From Pseudosulfitobacter pseudonitzschiae (GTDB lineage: Bacteria; Pseudomonadota; Alphaproteobacteria; Rhodobacterales; Rhodobacteraceae), in NCBI RefSeq assembly GCF_002222635.1, contig NZ_CP022419.1, forward strand, positions 124,001 through 188,000: 64,000 bases of DNA, given 5' to 3'. Shown here one piece after another: positions 1-8,619 of this stretch. Positions within the stretch are counted from its first letter, which is position 1; every line of letters begins with the position of its first letter. The notes under the pieces are model-generated. The model saw only the letters and a list, made by a program, of their open reading frames with translations. It was not told the origin of the DNA and ran no database searches. The position numbers were made by a program, and so were the translations under genes.

Positions 1-132
1 AGCCTTGTGTAAGTCGTGGGGGAAGCCCCCATTGCGGTCTTTTTCCAGCCAGTATTCATCATCGAAATCGGCACAGATACGCAAAACGGTGTCGCGGATT
101 TCCTGCTGCGCCTCAGTATACCGATAAGTCAT
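1..132 (-). CDS. Acyl-CoA dehydrogenase, N-terminal part only
   Basis: The first 44 codons of a gene that runs off the left edge of the window. The N-terminus (MTYRYTEAQQEIRDTV, then FDDEYW and GGFPHDLHKA) has the pattern of the first helices of FadE-type acyl-CoA dehydrogenases, flavoproteins that make the 2,3-double bond in acyl-CoA. The ATG overlaps the TGA of the upstream CoA-transferase gene as ATGA, so the two are probably translationally coupled. The identity rests on the N-terminus alone; the catalytic base lies outside the window. Confidence 0.7.
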   Translation of the reverse strand, partial: MTYRYTEAQQEIRDTVLRICADFDDEYWLEKDRNGGFPHDLHKA

Positions 133-1373
133 TCTTTTTCCTCGGATTCTTGCGGCATGCCCACCACCCCTGACGAGGCCAGCGCCGCGATTTCTTGTTC
201 GTTCAAACCCAGATCGCGCAACACTGCGTGGCTGTCGGCGGCCTCGGCCCGGCCAAGCCAGCGTACGCTTCCCGGCGTGTCTGACAGGTGCGGCACCGCG
301 CCGACCACCCGTGTCTGTTCTCCCGCTACATCCACGATGTCGCCGCGATGGGCGATCTGCGGATGGTTCACAATATCCTCGACGCTCAAAACCCTCGCAG
401 CAACCGCGTCGTTTTTTGTAAACTCGGCCTGCACAGTGTCAAAATCACGCGCCCCAATGAACTTCTGAAGCGCGTCAAAAACCTCGGCCATATTGGCGCT
501 GATCCCGGCCATTGTGGCAAAGCGCGGATCGTCGGCAAATGCATCCCCGGCCGCCGTGCGCAACAGACGCCGAGCGGTTTCTGCCCCGCCTGCGGATACC
601 GTGACCCAGACACCGTCGCTGGTGCGGAACATACCGCCGGGGGCAAAGTCCATCGGTTGGCGAAGACCGTTGCGCAGCGGCGACACGGCCGCGCCTGTCA
701 GCGCCGGCACGTGATAGTCGATCAGCCGCAACAGCCCCTCGAACACCGCGAGGTCGATGACCTGCCCTTTTGCGGTTCCATTGCCACGCGCGTGCAGCGC
801 CAGCATGACACCCAGTGCGCCCATCAGCCCGGTGGTCGAATCCGCCGCCGGAAACCCTGGATGCATCGGCGGCCCGTTGGGGTATCCCGTCAGATGTGCC
901 AATCCGCTCATGGCTTCGGCTGCGCGACCAAAGGCCGGCGTCTTTTTCATCGGGCCTTCCTGCCCATAGCCCGAAATACGCAGGATGATCAGATCCGGGT
1001 TCCATCTGTGCAACACGTCGGGTCCGATATCAGCGCGTTCCAGCACGCCGGGCCGGAAATTCTCAACTAAAACATCACTGACTTCGACCATGCGGCGCAG
1101 AATTGCGCGTCCTTCAGGGGTCTTCCAGTTAAGCGCCAAAATGCGTTTGTTGCGCGCCAGTGTTTTCCACCACACACCCAGCCCGTCATCCTGCGCCTTG
1201 GGGCCGAGATCGCGCATCATGTCACCGCCGCGCGGGTTTTCAACCTTGATCACCTCGGCACCGAAATCGGCCAACAAAGTCGCCGCCAGCGGTCCGGCGA
1301 TCACATGACCAAGTTCGATGATACTAATGTTTTTCAACGGTCCTTGTGACACGCACACACTCTCCTTGGTCAT
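129..1373 (-). CDS. CaiB/BaiF family (family III) CoA transferase
   Basis: A 414-aa protein of normal length for family III CoA transferases, which move CoA between carboxylic acids through an aspartyl-CoA thioester. Near the N-terminus are IIELGHVIAGPLAATLLADFGAEVIKVE and GGDMMRD, the standard CaiB opening; KRILALNWKTPEGRA and VLVENFRPGV follow. It lies 17 bp after the SDR gene and overlaps the next acyl-CoA dehydrogenase gene by 4 bp, so it belongs to a minus-strand fatty-acid operon. The ATG has no clear ribosome site, but AAGGAG within the first codons is well placed for a GTG start at 1352. The acyl substrate cannot be told from sequence. Confidence 0.85.
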   Translation of the reverse strand: MTKESVCVSQGPLKNISIIELGHVIAGPLAATLLADFGAEVIKVENPRGGDMMRDLGPKAQDDGLGVWWKTLARNKRILALNWKTPEGRAILRRMVEVSDVLVENFRPGVLERADIGPDVLHRWNPDLIILRISGYGQEGPMKKTPAFGRAAEAMSGLAHLTGYPNGPPMHPGFPAADSTTGLMGALGVMLALHARGNGTAKGQVIDLAVFEGLLRLIDYHVPALTGAAVSPLRNGLRQPMDFAPGGMFRTSDGVWVTVSAGGAETARRLLRTAAGDAFADDPRFATMAGISANMAEVFDALQKFIGARDFDTVQAEFTKNDAVAARVLSVEDIVNHPQIAHRGDIVDVAGEQTRVVGAVPHLSDTPGSVRWLGRAEAADSHAVLRDLGLNEQEIAALASSGVVGMPQESEEKE

Positions 1374-1390
1374 TCAACAGCGGCGGCTAT

Positions 1391-2221
1391 TTAGATTACA
1401 AAACCCCCGCCGCAGATCACATATTGCCCGGAAATGAAGTTCGATTCCGGCGCACAAAACAGATAGACAGCCCCTGCGGCTTCCTCGGGTGTGCCGACAC
1501 GGCCCAGTGGAATAGACGTTTCCATCTGGCTTAACAGATCGGGGCTGACACCGACGCGGATGTCCTTGCCTTCAACCTTGATCGTGCTGTCCCCCTTGGC
1601 GCTGCCTTCGGTCAGGCGCGTGCGGATCGGGCCAAAGGCCACGGCATTGACGTTGACCTTGTATCGGCCCCACTCTTTTGCCATCGTTCTGGTCAGTCCG
1701 ATGATGCCGGCCTTGGCAGCAGAATAGTTGATCTGCCCCGCATTGCCGCCGGTTCCGGCGATGGACGAAATATTCACAACCTTGCGAAACACTTCCTGCC
1801 CCGCTTCAGCTTCGGCGCGGGCCTTGTCGCGGAACACTGGCGCGGCGGCTCTAAGAATCTGAAAGGGTGCTGTCAGATGAACATCTATGATGGCATGCCA
1901 TTGCTCATCCGTCATTTTCTGGACTACGCTGTCCCAAGTATAGCCCGCGTTGTTAACGATTATGTCCAGCCCGCCGAAGGCATTAACGCCGGTATCAACG
2001 AACCGTTGGGCAAAGCCATCTTCGGTCACCGACCCGGCGCAGATCGCGGCCTCACCGCCCATGTCACGGATCATTTCAGCGGTTTGCGCCGCCGGATCCG
2101 CATCCAGATCGTTGACCACGATCCGCGCACCTTCGGAGGCCAATTTCAAAGCGATCTCGCGGCCAATGCCGCGTCCAGATCCGGATACCAGCGCGACGCG
2201 CCCGTCAAGCCTAGCTGTCAT
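1391..2221 (-). CDS. SDR-family NAD(P)-dependent dehydrogenase (3-hydroxyacyl-CoA type)
   Basis: A classical short-chain dehydrogenase of 276 aa. It has the cofactor motif SGSGRGIGRE near residue 12, NNAG near residue 90, the catalytic Ser in NISSIAG and the YSAAK active-site Tyr/Lys, followed by the NAVAFGPIRT segment. The ATG at 2221 has GGGGAGGA 5 bases upstream; a longer reading from an upstream TTG is less likely. Between a thiolase and a CoA transferase, its likely job is oxidation of a 3-hydroxyacyl-CoA. That role is inferred from context; the family also includes 3-oxoacyl-ACP reductases. Confidence 0.85.
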   Translation of the reverse strand: MTARLDGRVALVSGSGRGIGREIALKLASEGARIVVNDLDADPAAQTAEMIRDMGGEAAICAGSVTEDGFAQRFVDTGVNAFGGLDIIVNNAGYTWDSVVQKMTDEQWHAIIDVHLTAPFQILRAAAPVFRDKARAEAEAGQEVFRKVVNISSIAGTGGNAGQINYSAAKAGIIGLTRTMAKEWGRYKVNVNAVAFGPIRTRLTEGSAKGDSTIKVEGKDIRVGVSPDLLSQMETSIPLGRVGTPEEAAGAVYLFCAPESNFISGQYVICGGGFVI

Positions 2222-2264
2222 GTCTGTCCTCCCCAACCACAGCGTCCGTGCAAATGCGCCGCCC

Positions 2265-3449
2265 TCATACCGCCTCGTACAGCGTCACAACACAAGCGCC
2301 CCCTAGGCCCAGATTATGTTGAAGCGCCAGCCGCGCCCCCGAAACCTGCCGGGCATCGGCCGTGCCGCGCAATTGCTGCACCAGCTCGGTGCATTGCGCG
2401 AGACCCGTGGCCCCCAACGGGTGCCCTTTAGACAAAAGTCCGCCCGACGGATTGGTTACATATTTGCCGCCATAGGTATTGTCGCCATCATCAACGAACT
2501 TTCCGGCCTCGCCACGACCGCAAAGGCCAAGCGCCTCGTAGGTGATCAACTCATTATGGGCAAAACAGTCGTGCAGCTCGACGACGTTGATGTCATCGGG
2601 GCCGATGCCTGCGGCCTCATAGACCTGATTGGCGGCCTTTTTAGCCATGCTGGCGCCAACAACCTCGCGCATATCGTGGGCATTGAAGGTTTCCGGCCCG
2701 TCGGTGGTCATCGCCTGTGCCGCAATCCGGACAGAGGAATCCAGCCCGTGTTTGTCGGCAAACGCCTTTGAACAGATAATTGCCGCCGCCGCGCCGCAGG
2801 TCGGCGGGCAAGCCATCAACCGAGTCATGACACCGGGCCAAACCACTTTGGCGGCCAGAACCTCTTCGGCGGTTACCTCAGTGCGAAACAGGGCGACCGG
2901 GTTTTTTGAGGCGTGCCGACTAGACTTGGCGCGGATCTTGGCGAATGTTTCCAGGGTGGTGCCAAACTCGTCCATATGCGCCTTGCCGGCACCGCCGAAA
3001 TACCGCAGCGCCAGCGGGATCTCAGGACTGCCAACCAGATCGTCGGTTTCGTCGTCAAACGATTGGAATGGGCTTACCCGATCCTCGAACACCGACCCGA
3101 TCGCGCCAGGCTTCATCTGCTCAAATCCTAAGGCCAGGACGCACTCGACCGCCCCACTTTCAACGGCCTGACGCGCCAGAAAAAGCGCTGATGACCCTGT
3201 GGAGCAGTTGTTGTTGACGTTCAGAATGGGAATGCCGGTCATGCCCACTTGATACAAGGCCCGCTGACCACAGGTGCTGTCACCATAAACATAGCCGACA
3301 TAGGCCTGCTGGATCAGGTCGTAGGACAATCCGGCATCCTGCAGCGCGCTGCGGGTGGCCTTTGCCGCCATCACGTCATAGCTTTCCGACGCGCCGGGTT
3401 TCTGAAAGGGGACCATTCCGACCCCGGTTACATAAGCCTTGGTGGACAT
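2265..3449 (-). CDS. SCP-x/lipid-transfer-type thiolase
   Basis: A 394-aa thiolase-fold protein of the sterol-carrier-protein-x type, which cleaves 3-ketoacyl-CoA, often with branched or bulky chains. Visible motifs are the nucleophilic Cys in NNNCSTGSSALF near residue 82, HDCFAHNELITYE, GGLLSKGHPLGATG and the C-terminal HNLGLGGACVVTLY. The ATG is preceded by AGGGGAGG. It is divergent from the acyl-CoA ligase gene and shares its 106-bp promoter region, which holds a palindromic operator. It is first in a minus-strand operon with the SDR, CoA transferase and acyl-CoA dehydrogenase genes. This thiolase class hints at a branched or alicyclic substrate rather than a plain fatty acid. Confidence 0.85.
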   Translation of the reverse strand: MSTKAYVTGVGMVPFQKPGASESYDVMAAKATRSALQDAGLSYDLIQQAYVGYVYGDSTCGQRALYQVGMTGIPILNVNNNCSTGSSALFLARQAVESGAVECVLALGFEQMKPGAIGSVFEDRVSPFQSFDDETDDLVGSPEIPLALRYFGGAGKAHMDEFGTTLETFAKIRAKSSRHASKNPVALFRTEVTAEEVLAAKVVWPGVMTRLMACPPTCGAAAAIICSKAFADKHGLDSSVRIAAQAMTTDGPETFNAHDMREVVGASMAKKAANQVYEAAGIGPDDINVVELHDCFAHNELITYEALGLCGRGEAGKFVDDGDNTYGGKYVTNPSGGLLSKGHPLGATGLAQCTELVQQLRGTADARQVSGARLALQHNLGLGGACVVTLYEAV

Positions 3450-3513
3450 TGAAGCCTCCCCTGATCAAAATCAGTTTCTCGTACGTATAGGACGGAAACG
3501 GTATTGGAATTTA

Positions 3514-3529
3514 TCTAACACATGTTAGA
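3514..3529. promoter_or_regulatory. Palindromic operator, copy 1
   Basis: TCTAACA-CA-TGTTAGA: perfect 7-bp arms around a 2-bp centre, in the divergent promoter between the thiolase and acyl-CoA ligase genes. A near-identical copy lies at 5245-5260. The size and symmetry fit a TetR-type fatty-acid regulator; no such regulator gene sits next to it here. Confidence 0.6.
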
Positions 3530-3555
3530 ATAATTGCAATAGGTGGAGAAAAGCT

Positions 3556-5163
3556 ATGTGCAAGGACCCTCTGAACCGGTTGAGCAGCGGCACCGTAGCG
3601 TCATCCCTCGGGCATGCACCTCAAAGCGCATCACGGACGGATGTTTACCAGCTTTTCCGCAATCGTGGGTCAGCTTTACCAGATGCCATCGCAATCGAGG
3701 ACTCTGACGAACGGACGACTTATGCCGCTTTGCTTTGTCGTGTCGACCAGCTGGCCGGGCACTTAGCGGGACTCGGCCTGAACACCGGAGAGCGAATCGC
3801 AGTATTGTCACGCAACCGACGCGAATATGTCGAGGTCCAACTGGCCGCCGCCGCCACGGGCTTGATCGTCGCTTGCCTGAACTGGCGGCTTCTGGCCGCG
3901 GAATTGCGCCATTGCGTAACTCTGGTTTCCCCGCGCCTGATTATTACCGAACTCGATCTGCAAGAATTGCTCGACCAGACCCCGAATATCCCGACACTGA
4001 CCTTGGGCCGCGAATACGAGGACGCCCTGACGCAGGCCCCCCATTTCACCCCGGTCCCACAAGACCCCGAAAACGGGCTGGTCATTCTGTATACCAGCGG
4101 CACCACTGGCCTGCCCAAGGGGGCAGTCCTAAGCCATCGAGCGATGATTGCCCGCGCGTCAGTCTTTGCCGCCGAACTAGGCCTTGCCCCAACGGACGCA
4201 TTTGTCGCTTGGGCGCCAATGTTTCATATGGCCTCGACCGATCACGCTCTGTCCACGCTTTTGCGCGGTGGCACCGTATTTATGATCGACGGCTATGATC
4301 CGGATGCTATATGCAGGTCCATTGAAACGCATCGCATTGGCTGGCTGGTTCTGATCCCCGGCATGATCGAATCATTCATCGCCCATTTTAAAGAAAAAGG
4401 AATTACACCCATAGGTATTCGAGTCTGCGGTGCCATGGCAGATCTAGTTCCGCCGCATCAGATCTCCGAGATTACCACGTTATTGAATGCGCCTTATCTG
4501 AACAGTTTTGGCTCTACCGAAACCGGGTTGCCACCCGCCACGCGCTCTACAATCCCGATTGGCGTAACGCCTCAAACCCTGTCCAAGCAAATTAGCGCAT
4601 TTTGTGAAATACGTCTGGTGGACGAAACCGACCAGGACGTGCCTGTCGGCACCCCCGGAGAGCTGTTGATGCGCGGGCCGACGTTGTTTTCCGGCTATTG
4701 GAATGCCGACGCCACCAATACCGAGGCGTTTCGCGATGGTTGGTTCCACTTGGGCGACGTGTTCCGACGCAATGCAGACGGAACACTGGGTTTCGCTGAC
4801 CGGGCGAAATATCTCATCAAGACCGGCGGCGAGAACGTCTACCCCGCCGAGATCGAACGCGTGCTGATGGCCGATCCCAACGTCACCGACGCAGCCGTAG
4901 TCCGGGTGCCTGACGATCGCTGGGGCGAAGCGCCGGTGGCTTTTGTCTCACGCTCTGGCGACACTGCAACCCAGGACACGCTAATGGCCGCCTGCCGCGC
5001 CTCGCTCGCGACCTACAAGTTACCCCGCGAAATTCACTTTATTGCCTTTGAGGATTTTCCAAGGTCAACCAGCGGTAAAATCCAGCGGCACGTTCTGGAA
5101 TCGTCATTACGCGCCGATCCAGGGGCAATCGAATTGCAAGAGCTAACCCGACCGGAAACGTAG
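3556..5163 (+). CDS. AMP-dependent acyl-CoA synthetase (fatty-acid-CoA ligase)
   Basis: A 535-aa adenylate-forming enzyme of the ANL superfamily, which activates a carboxylic acid to acyl-AMP and then acyl-CoA. The P-loop-like motif LYTSGTTGLPKGAVLSH is near residue 180, the SFGSTETG motif near 317, the hinge region GWFHLGDVFR and AKYLIKTGGENVYPAEIE near 425, and the catalytic C-terminal Lys in PRSTSGKIQRH near 510. Start: ATG after GGTGGAGAAAAG. It heads the plus-strand beta-oxidation genes. The operator at 3514 lies just upstream. The chain-length preference cannot be read from sequence. Confidence 0.88.
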   Translation: MCKDPLNRLSSGTVASSLGHAPQSASRTDVYQLFRNRGSALPDAIAIEDSDERTTYAALLCRVDQLAGHLAGLGLNTGERIAVLSRNRREYVEVQLAAAATGLIVACLNWRLLAAELRHCVTLVSPRLIITELDLQELLDQTPNIPTLTLGREYEDALTQAPHFTPVPQDPENGLVILYTSGTTGLPKGAVLSHRAMIARASVFAAELGLAPTDAFVAWAPMFHMASTDHALSTLLRGGTVFMIDGYDPDAICRSIETHRIGWLVLIPGMIESFIAHFKEKGITPIGIRVCGAMADLVPPHQISEITTLLNAPYLNSFGSTETGLPPATRSTIPIGVTPQTLSKQISAFCEIRLVDETDQDVPVGTPGELLMRGPTLFSGYWNADATNTEAFRDGWFHLGDVFRRNADGTLGFADRAKYLIKTGGENVYPAEIERVLMADPNVTDAAVVRVPDDRWGEAPVAFVSRSGDTATQDTLMAACRASLATYKLPREIHFIAFEDFPRSTSGKIQRHVLESSLRADPGAIELQELTRPET

Positions 5164-5244
5164 ATCGTTCATGAAAGCTTCAACATTGGCAAAGATACTC
5201 TGCCGACGTTGCGGCTTGGCGTAACGTCGGCCCTTGATCTTTTT

Positions 5245-5260
5245 TCTAACATATGTTTGA
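5245..5260. promoter_or_regulatory. Palindromic operator, copy 2
   Basis: TCTAACA-TA-TGTTTGA, the same as copy 1 at 3514-3529 except for the 2-bp centre and one arm base. It is 45 bp before the ATG of the first acyl-CoA dehydrogenase, in the 142-bp gap after the ligase gene, so the downstream genes probably have their own promoter under the same regulator. Confidence 0.55.
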
Positions 5261-5305
5261 TTTTCCTTGATGGCCAGACAACGGGTCCATTCCGGAAGGA
5301 CGAAA

Positions 5306-6520
5306 ATGAACGCTCACACTGGACCGTCGATTGAAGATATCGCCGCGATCAAAGCCAATTACGCCCTGAACGACGAACAGCGCGCCATCATCGACCATGT
5401 CGATCGTGTGGCGCGTGAAATCCTGCATCCGTTACAGGAAAAGATGGATGCCGAGGAATGGTGGCCAGAAGATTTATTTTCAAAAATGGGAGAGCTGGGC
5501 CTGCTGGGGATTACGGCACCGGTTGAACTCGGCGGCAGCGGCCAGGATGAGTTCACTCAGGCCCTGGTGTCGGAAATCTTGTCGAAATGGAACCCGGCCG
5601 TGGGTCTGTCACACGGGGCGCATGACAATCTGTGTCTGAACAACCTTCTGCGCAACGGGTCGCAAGGCCAGATCGAACAATACGTTCCCGGCCTGTGCAA
5701 CGGCACACTGGTCGGAGCGCTTGGGCTGACAGAGCCGGGTGCCGGGTCGGACGCACTGGGGTCTATGGCGACGACTGCGGTGCGCGACGGCGACGACTAT
5801 GTGCTGAACGGCACCAAAATCTATATCACCAATGGACCGATCGCAGATATCGTCCTCGTTTATGCCAAGACCGACAAATCCAAAGGTGCCAAGGGCATTT
5901 CCGCCTTTATTGTCGAAACGGCTACACCCGGCTTCACGGTGGCGCAGAAACTCGACAAAATGGGCTTTCGTGGCTCTCCCACTGGCGAGCTTGTTTTCCA
6001 GGATTGCCGCGTGCCCGCCGGTAATATGATCGGGGCGGAAAACACTGGCGTTTCAGTGGTAATGAGTGGGCTGGACCTAGAGCGCGCCATGGTTGCGTCA
6101 ATGTGCGTGGGTATGGCCGAACGGGCATTGGAACTGGCACTGGAATACTCGCAGCTGCGTGAGCAGTTCGGCAAGCCAATTTCACAGTTCCAGATGATGC
6201 AGTCCAAACTGGCCGAAATTTATGTCGATGTCGAAAGCGCGCGCGCCATGAGCTATCGCGCGCTGGCCGCCTGTGTTGGCTTGCCAAGAGGCGCGGGCGG
6301 GCGCGGTGAAATTCACAAGCTGACTGCCGCTGCCTGCCTTTATGCCGCCGAAGCCTTCAACCGGTCTGTCACAGCAGCCTGCCACATCCATGGTGGGTCC
6401 GGCTATATGCAAGACACTGAGATCAACCGCCTGTACCGCGCCAACAAGCTGTTGGAGATCGGTGCCGGCACGAGCGAGGTGCGTAAGATCATCATCGCCG
6501 AAGAACTTTTGCGCGGATAG
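5306..6520 (+). CDS. Acyl-CoA dehydrogenase (isovaleryl-CoA dehydrogenase-like), paralogue 1
   Basis: A flavin-dependent acyl-CoA dehydrogenase of 404 aa. Family marks are LGLTEPGAGSDALGSMATTA (FAD/substrate loop), GTKIYITNGPIADIVLVYAK, KMGFRGSPTGELVF, SQLREQFGKPISQFQMMQ and the C-terminal HIHGGSGYMQDTEINRLYRA. The GA.GRGEIHKLTAA segment holds the Glu at the position of the catalytic base in isovaleryl-CoA dehydrogenases. The start at 5306 is preceded by GGAAGGAC. The next gene is a close paralogue, 10 bp downstream. Electrons would pass to ETF, which is not in the window. Confidence 0.88.
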   Translation: MNAHTGPSIEDIAAIKANYALNDEQRAIIDHVDRVAREILHPLQEKMDAEEWWPEDLFSKMGELGLLGITAPVELGGSGQDEFTQALVSEILSKWNPAVGLSHGAHDNLCLNNLLRNGSQGQIEQYVPGLCNGTLVGALGLTEPGAGSDALGSMATTAVRDGDDYVLNGTKIYITNGPIADIVLVYAKTDKSKGAKGISAFIVETATPGFTVAQKLDKMGFRGSPTGELVFQDCRVPAGNMIGAENTGVSVVMSGLDLERAMVASMCVGMAERALELALEYSQLREQFGKPISQFQMMQSKLAEIYVDVESARAMSYRALAACVGLPRGAGGRGEIHKLTAAACLYAAEAFNRSVTAACHIHGGSGYMQDTEINRLYRANKLLEIGAGTSEVRKIIIAEELLRG

Positions 6521-6530
6521 GAGCAAGAAC

Positions 6531-7724
6531 ATGACCACGCATCTGCGCGACAACGCACCCAGCCACTTTGTCACCACCGACCAACAGGCCCTTGCTGATC
6601 AGGCCTACCGATTTTTCCAGTCTGAATTCCACCACCTGAACGCAGAAATGGATGACACTGACGACCTGCCCGCATCGGTTTTCCCGAAGCTGGGGGAGAT
6701 GGGGTATCTTGGCTTAAATGTTTCGCCCGAATACGGCGGTGCCGGGCTCGATTTTACATCGGCTTGTGTCATCACCGAAGAGCTGTCTCGTGCAAACGCC
6801 GCGATCGGCCTTAGCCAGGTCGCGCATGACAATCTGTGCGTCAACAACATTTATCGTAACGCCAATGATGAACTGCGGCGCAAATTCTTGCCGGGGCTAT
6901 GTGAAGGCAAACTGATTGGTGCATTGGGGCTGACCGAACCGGGTGCCGGGTCGGACGCCCTAGGCTCGATGCGCACCACCGCCCGCAAGGATGGCGGCGA
7001 CTACGTCCTGAACGGCACCAAAATCTATATCACCAACGGTCCGATCGCAGACATCGTTCTTGTTTACGCCAAAACCTCGCCAGAAAAAGGTGCCAAGGGG
7101 ATTTCTGCGTTCATCGTTGAAGCGGGGACACCCGGCTTCAAAGTCGCTCAAAAGCTGAACAAAATGGGCTTTCGCGGCTCGCCTACCGGCGAGTTGGTTT
7201 TTGATGAGTGCCGTGTCCCCGTGGAAAATATGGTGGGCCTGCCCGATACAGGCGTTGCCATCACCATGAGCGGGCTTGATCTAGAGCGCGCAATCGTCTG
7301 TTTCAACGCAATGGGTATCGCCCGTCGCGCTCTGGAGATATCCATCGACTATGCCAAGACGCGGCAGCAATTTGGAAAGCCAATCGCCAGTTTCCAGATG
7401 GTTCAGGGGATGTTGGCCGACATGTACACAGAAATAGAGGTCGCCCGGACGCTGTCCTTTCGTACTGCGGCAATGTGCGAGGGTCTCGAAGAGGGCGCAG
7501 GTGGGCGCGGCGAGATTCACAAATTGACCGCCGCTGCGGTTTTTAAAGCCGCTGCGGCGACATCGTTTGTGCTGGACAGGGCGGTGCAAATTCACGGTGG
7601 CGCGGGCTATATGCGCGACACCGAGGTGAACCGGCTCTACCGCACTGGCCGCGTTCTCGAGGTCGGTGCAGGCACGCAGGAAGTGCGCAAGCTGATCATC
7701 TCTGGCGAACTTCTGAAAAACTGA
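6531..7724 (+). CDS. Acyl-CoA dehydrogenase (isovaleryl-CoA dehydrogenase-like), paralogue 2
   Basis: A 397-aa protein closely related to its upstream neighbour: it shares the block from LGLTEPGAGSDALGSM to KIYITNGPIADIVLVYAK almost word for word, plus KMGFRGSPTGELVF and GAGGRGEIHKLTAAA. The two diverge in the N-terminal 100 residues. Start: ATG after AGGAGCAAGAAC. Two paralogues in tandem may form a hetero-oligomer or split the work by chain length or successive cycles. This is inference; in actinobacterial sterol degradation paired ACAD genes encode heteromers, but those are not close relatives. Confidence 0.88.
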   Translation: MTTHLRDNAPSHFVTTDQQALADQAYRFFQSEFHHLNAEMDDTDDLPASVFPKLGEMGYLGLNVSPEYGGAGLDFTSACVITEELSRANAAIGLSQVAHDNLCVNNIYRNANDELRRKFLPGLCEGKLIGALGLTEPGAGSDALGSMRTTARKDGGDYVLNGTKIYITNGPIADIVLVYAKTSPEKGAKGISAFIVEAGTPGFKVAQKLNKMGFRGSPTGELVFDECRVPVENMVGLPDTGVAITMSGLDLERAIVCFNAMGIARRALEISIDYAKTRQQFGKPIASFQMVQGMLADMYTEIEVARTLSFRTAAMCEGLEEGAGGRGEIHKLTAAAVFKAAAATSFVLDRAVQIHGGAGYMRDTEVNRLYRTGRVLEVGAGTQEVRKLIISGELLKN

Positions 7725-7736
7725 CGGGCTAGCAAC

Positions 7737-8588
7737 ATGATTTCACAGACACACCCACGTTATGCGCCCGACCTGATGGCCGGTCAGGTGGCGCTTGTCA
7801 CCGGATCGGGCTCTGGCATGGGGCGGGCAACCGCGCTGGAAATGGCCGGTTGCGGGGCGCGATTGGCCCTGTTCGCACGCCGGTCGGAACCATTGGAAGA
7901 AACCGCCGAAATGATCCGCGCGCGTGGCGGCGACGCCTTTGTCGTGCCCGGCGACACCCGCGACGAGGACACCATCGAAGCCGCCATGCTGAAGATCAAG
8001 GACCACTACGGACAGCTGGACGTCCTGGTCAACAATGCGGGCGGCCAATATATCGCCGCAGCACGTGACATTACCAACAAAGGGTTCGAGGCGGTGATCC
8101 GCAACAACCTCATCGGTTCGTGGCAGATGACGCGTGCGGCGGCCGATCATTTCATGTTTGAACGCGGCGGGTCGGTGGTGTTCGTCACAGCGATTTCCGC
8201 ACGCACGGCACTAACCGGATTTACCCACACCGTTGCGGCGCGTGCCGGTGTCACCGGCATGATGAAAACGCTGGCAGCCGAATGGGGCGAATATGGCATC
8301 CGGCTGAACTGTGTCGCTCCCGGCACAATCAAGACCGACGCCCTTGGCCGCTATCCGATTACGTCCGAGCAGTGGCAAATGCTGAACCGCTCGGTCCTGA
8401 ACAGGATGGGCACAGCCGAAGATATATCGGGCATGATCATCTATCTTGCCTCCAGGTTGGGTGGCTTCATCACTGGCGAGGATGTTTACGTCGATGGCGG
8501 TGAAACGCTTCACCTGGGCCACGACGCCCGCGATATGATCAACCCTGAACTGTTTGAACAAAGAAAACGCGGCGACGGCAAAGAATAA
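7737..8588 (+). CDS. SDR-family protein, 2,4-dienoyl-CoA reductase-like, with altered catalytic residue
   Basis: A 283-aa SDR with the cofactor motif VTGSGSGMGRATA near residue 22 and NNAGGQYIAA near residue 97, like the DECR/PECR group (peroxisomal 2,4-dienoyl-CoA or trans-2-enoyl-CoA reductases). In that group the usual active-site Tyr is already replaced, with the Lys kept in a segment like HxxxAKAGV. Here the segment reads THTVAARAGVTGMMKTLAAEWG, so the Lys position holds Arg. It sits between the acyl-CoA dehydrogenases and the crotonase. It may reduce dienoyl-CoA esters during unsaturated or branched chain breakdown, or act at reduced rate; activity is not certain. Confidence 0.75.
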   Translation: MISQTHPRYAPDLMAGQVALVTGSGSGMGRATALEMAGCGARLALFARRSEPLEETAEMIRARGGDAFVVPGDTRDEDTIEAAMLKIKDHYGQLDVLVNNAGGQYIAAARDITNKGFEAVIRNNLIGSWQMTRAAADHFMFERGGSVVFVTAISARTALTGFTHTVAARAGVTGMMKTLAAEWGEYGIRLNCVAPGTIKTDALGRYPITSEQWQMLNRSVLNRMGTAEDISGMIIYLASRLGGFITGEDVYVDGGETLHLGHDARDMINPELFEQRKRGDGKE

Positions 8589-8619
8589 CTGCCCCACCCC
8601 ACACTGAAAAGGAACGCAG

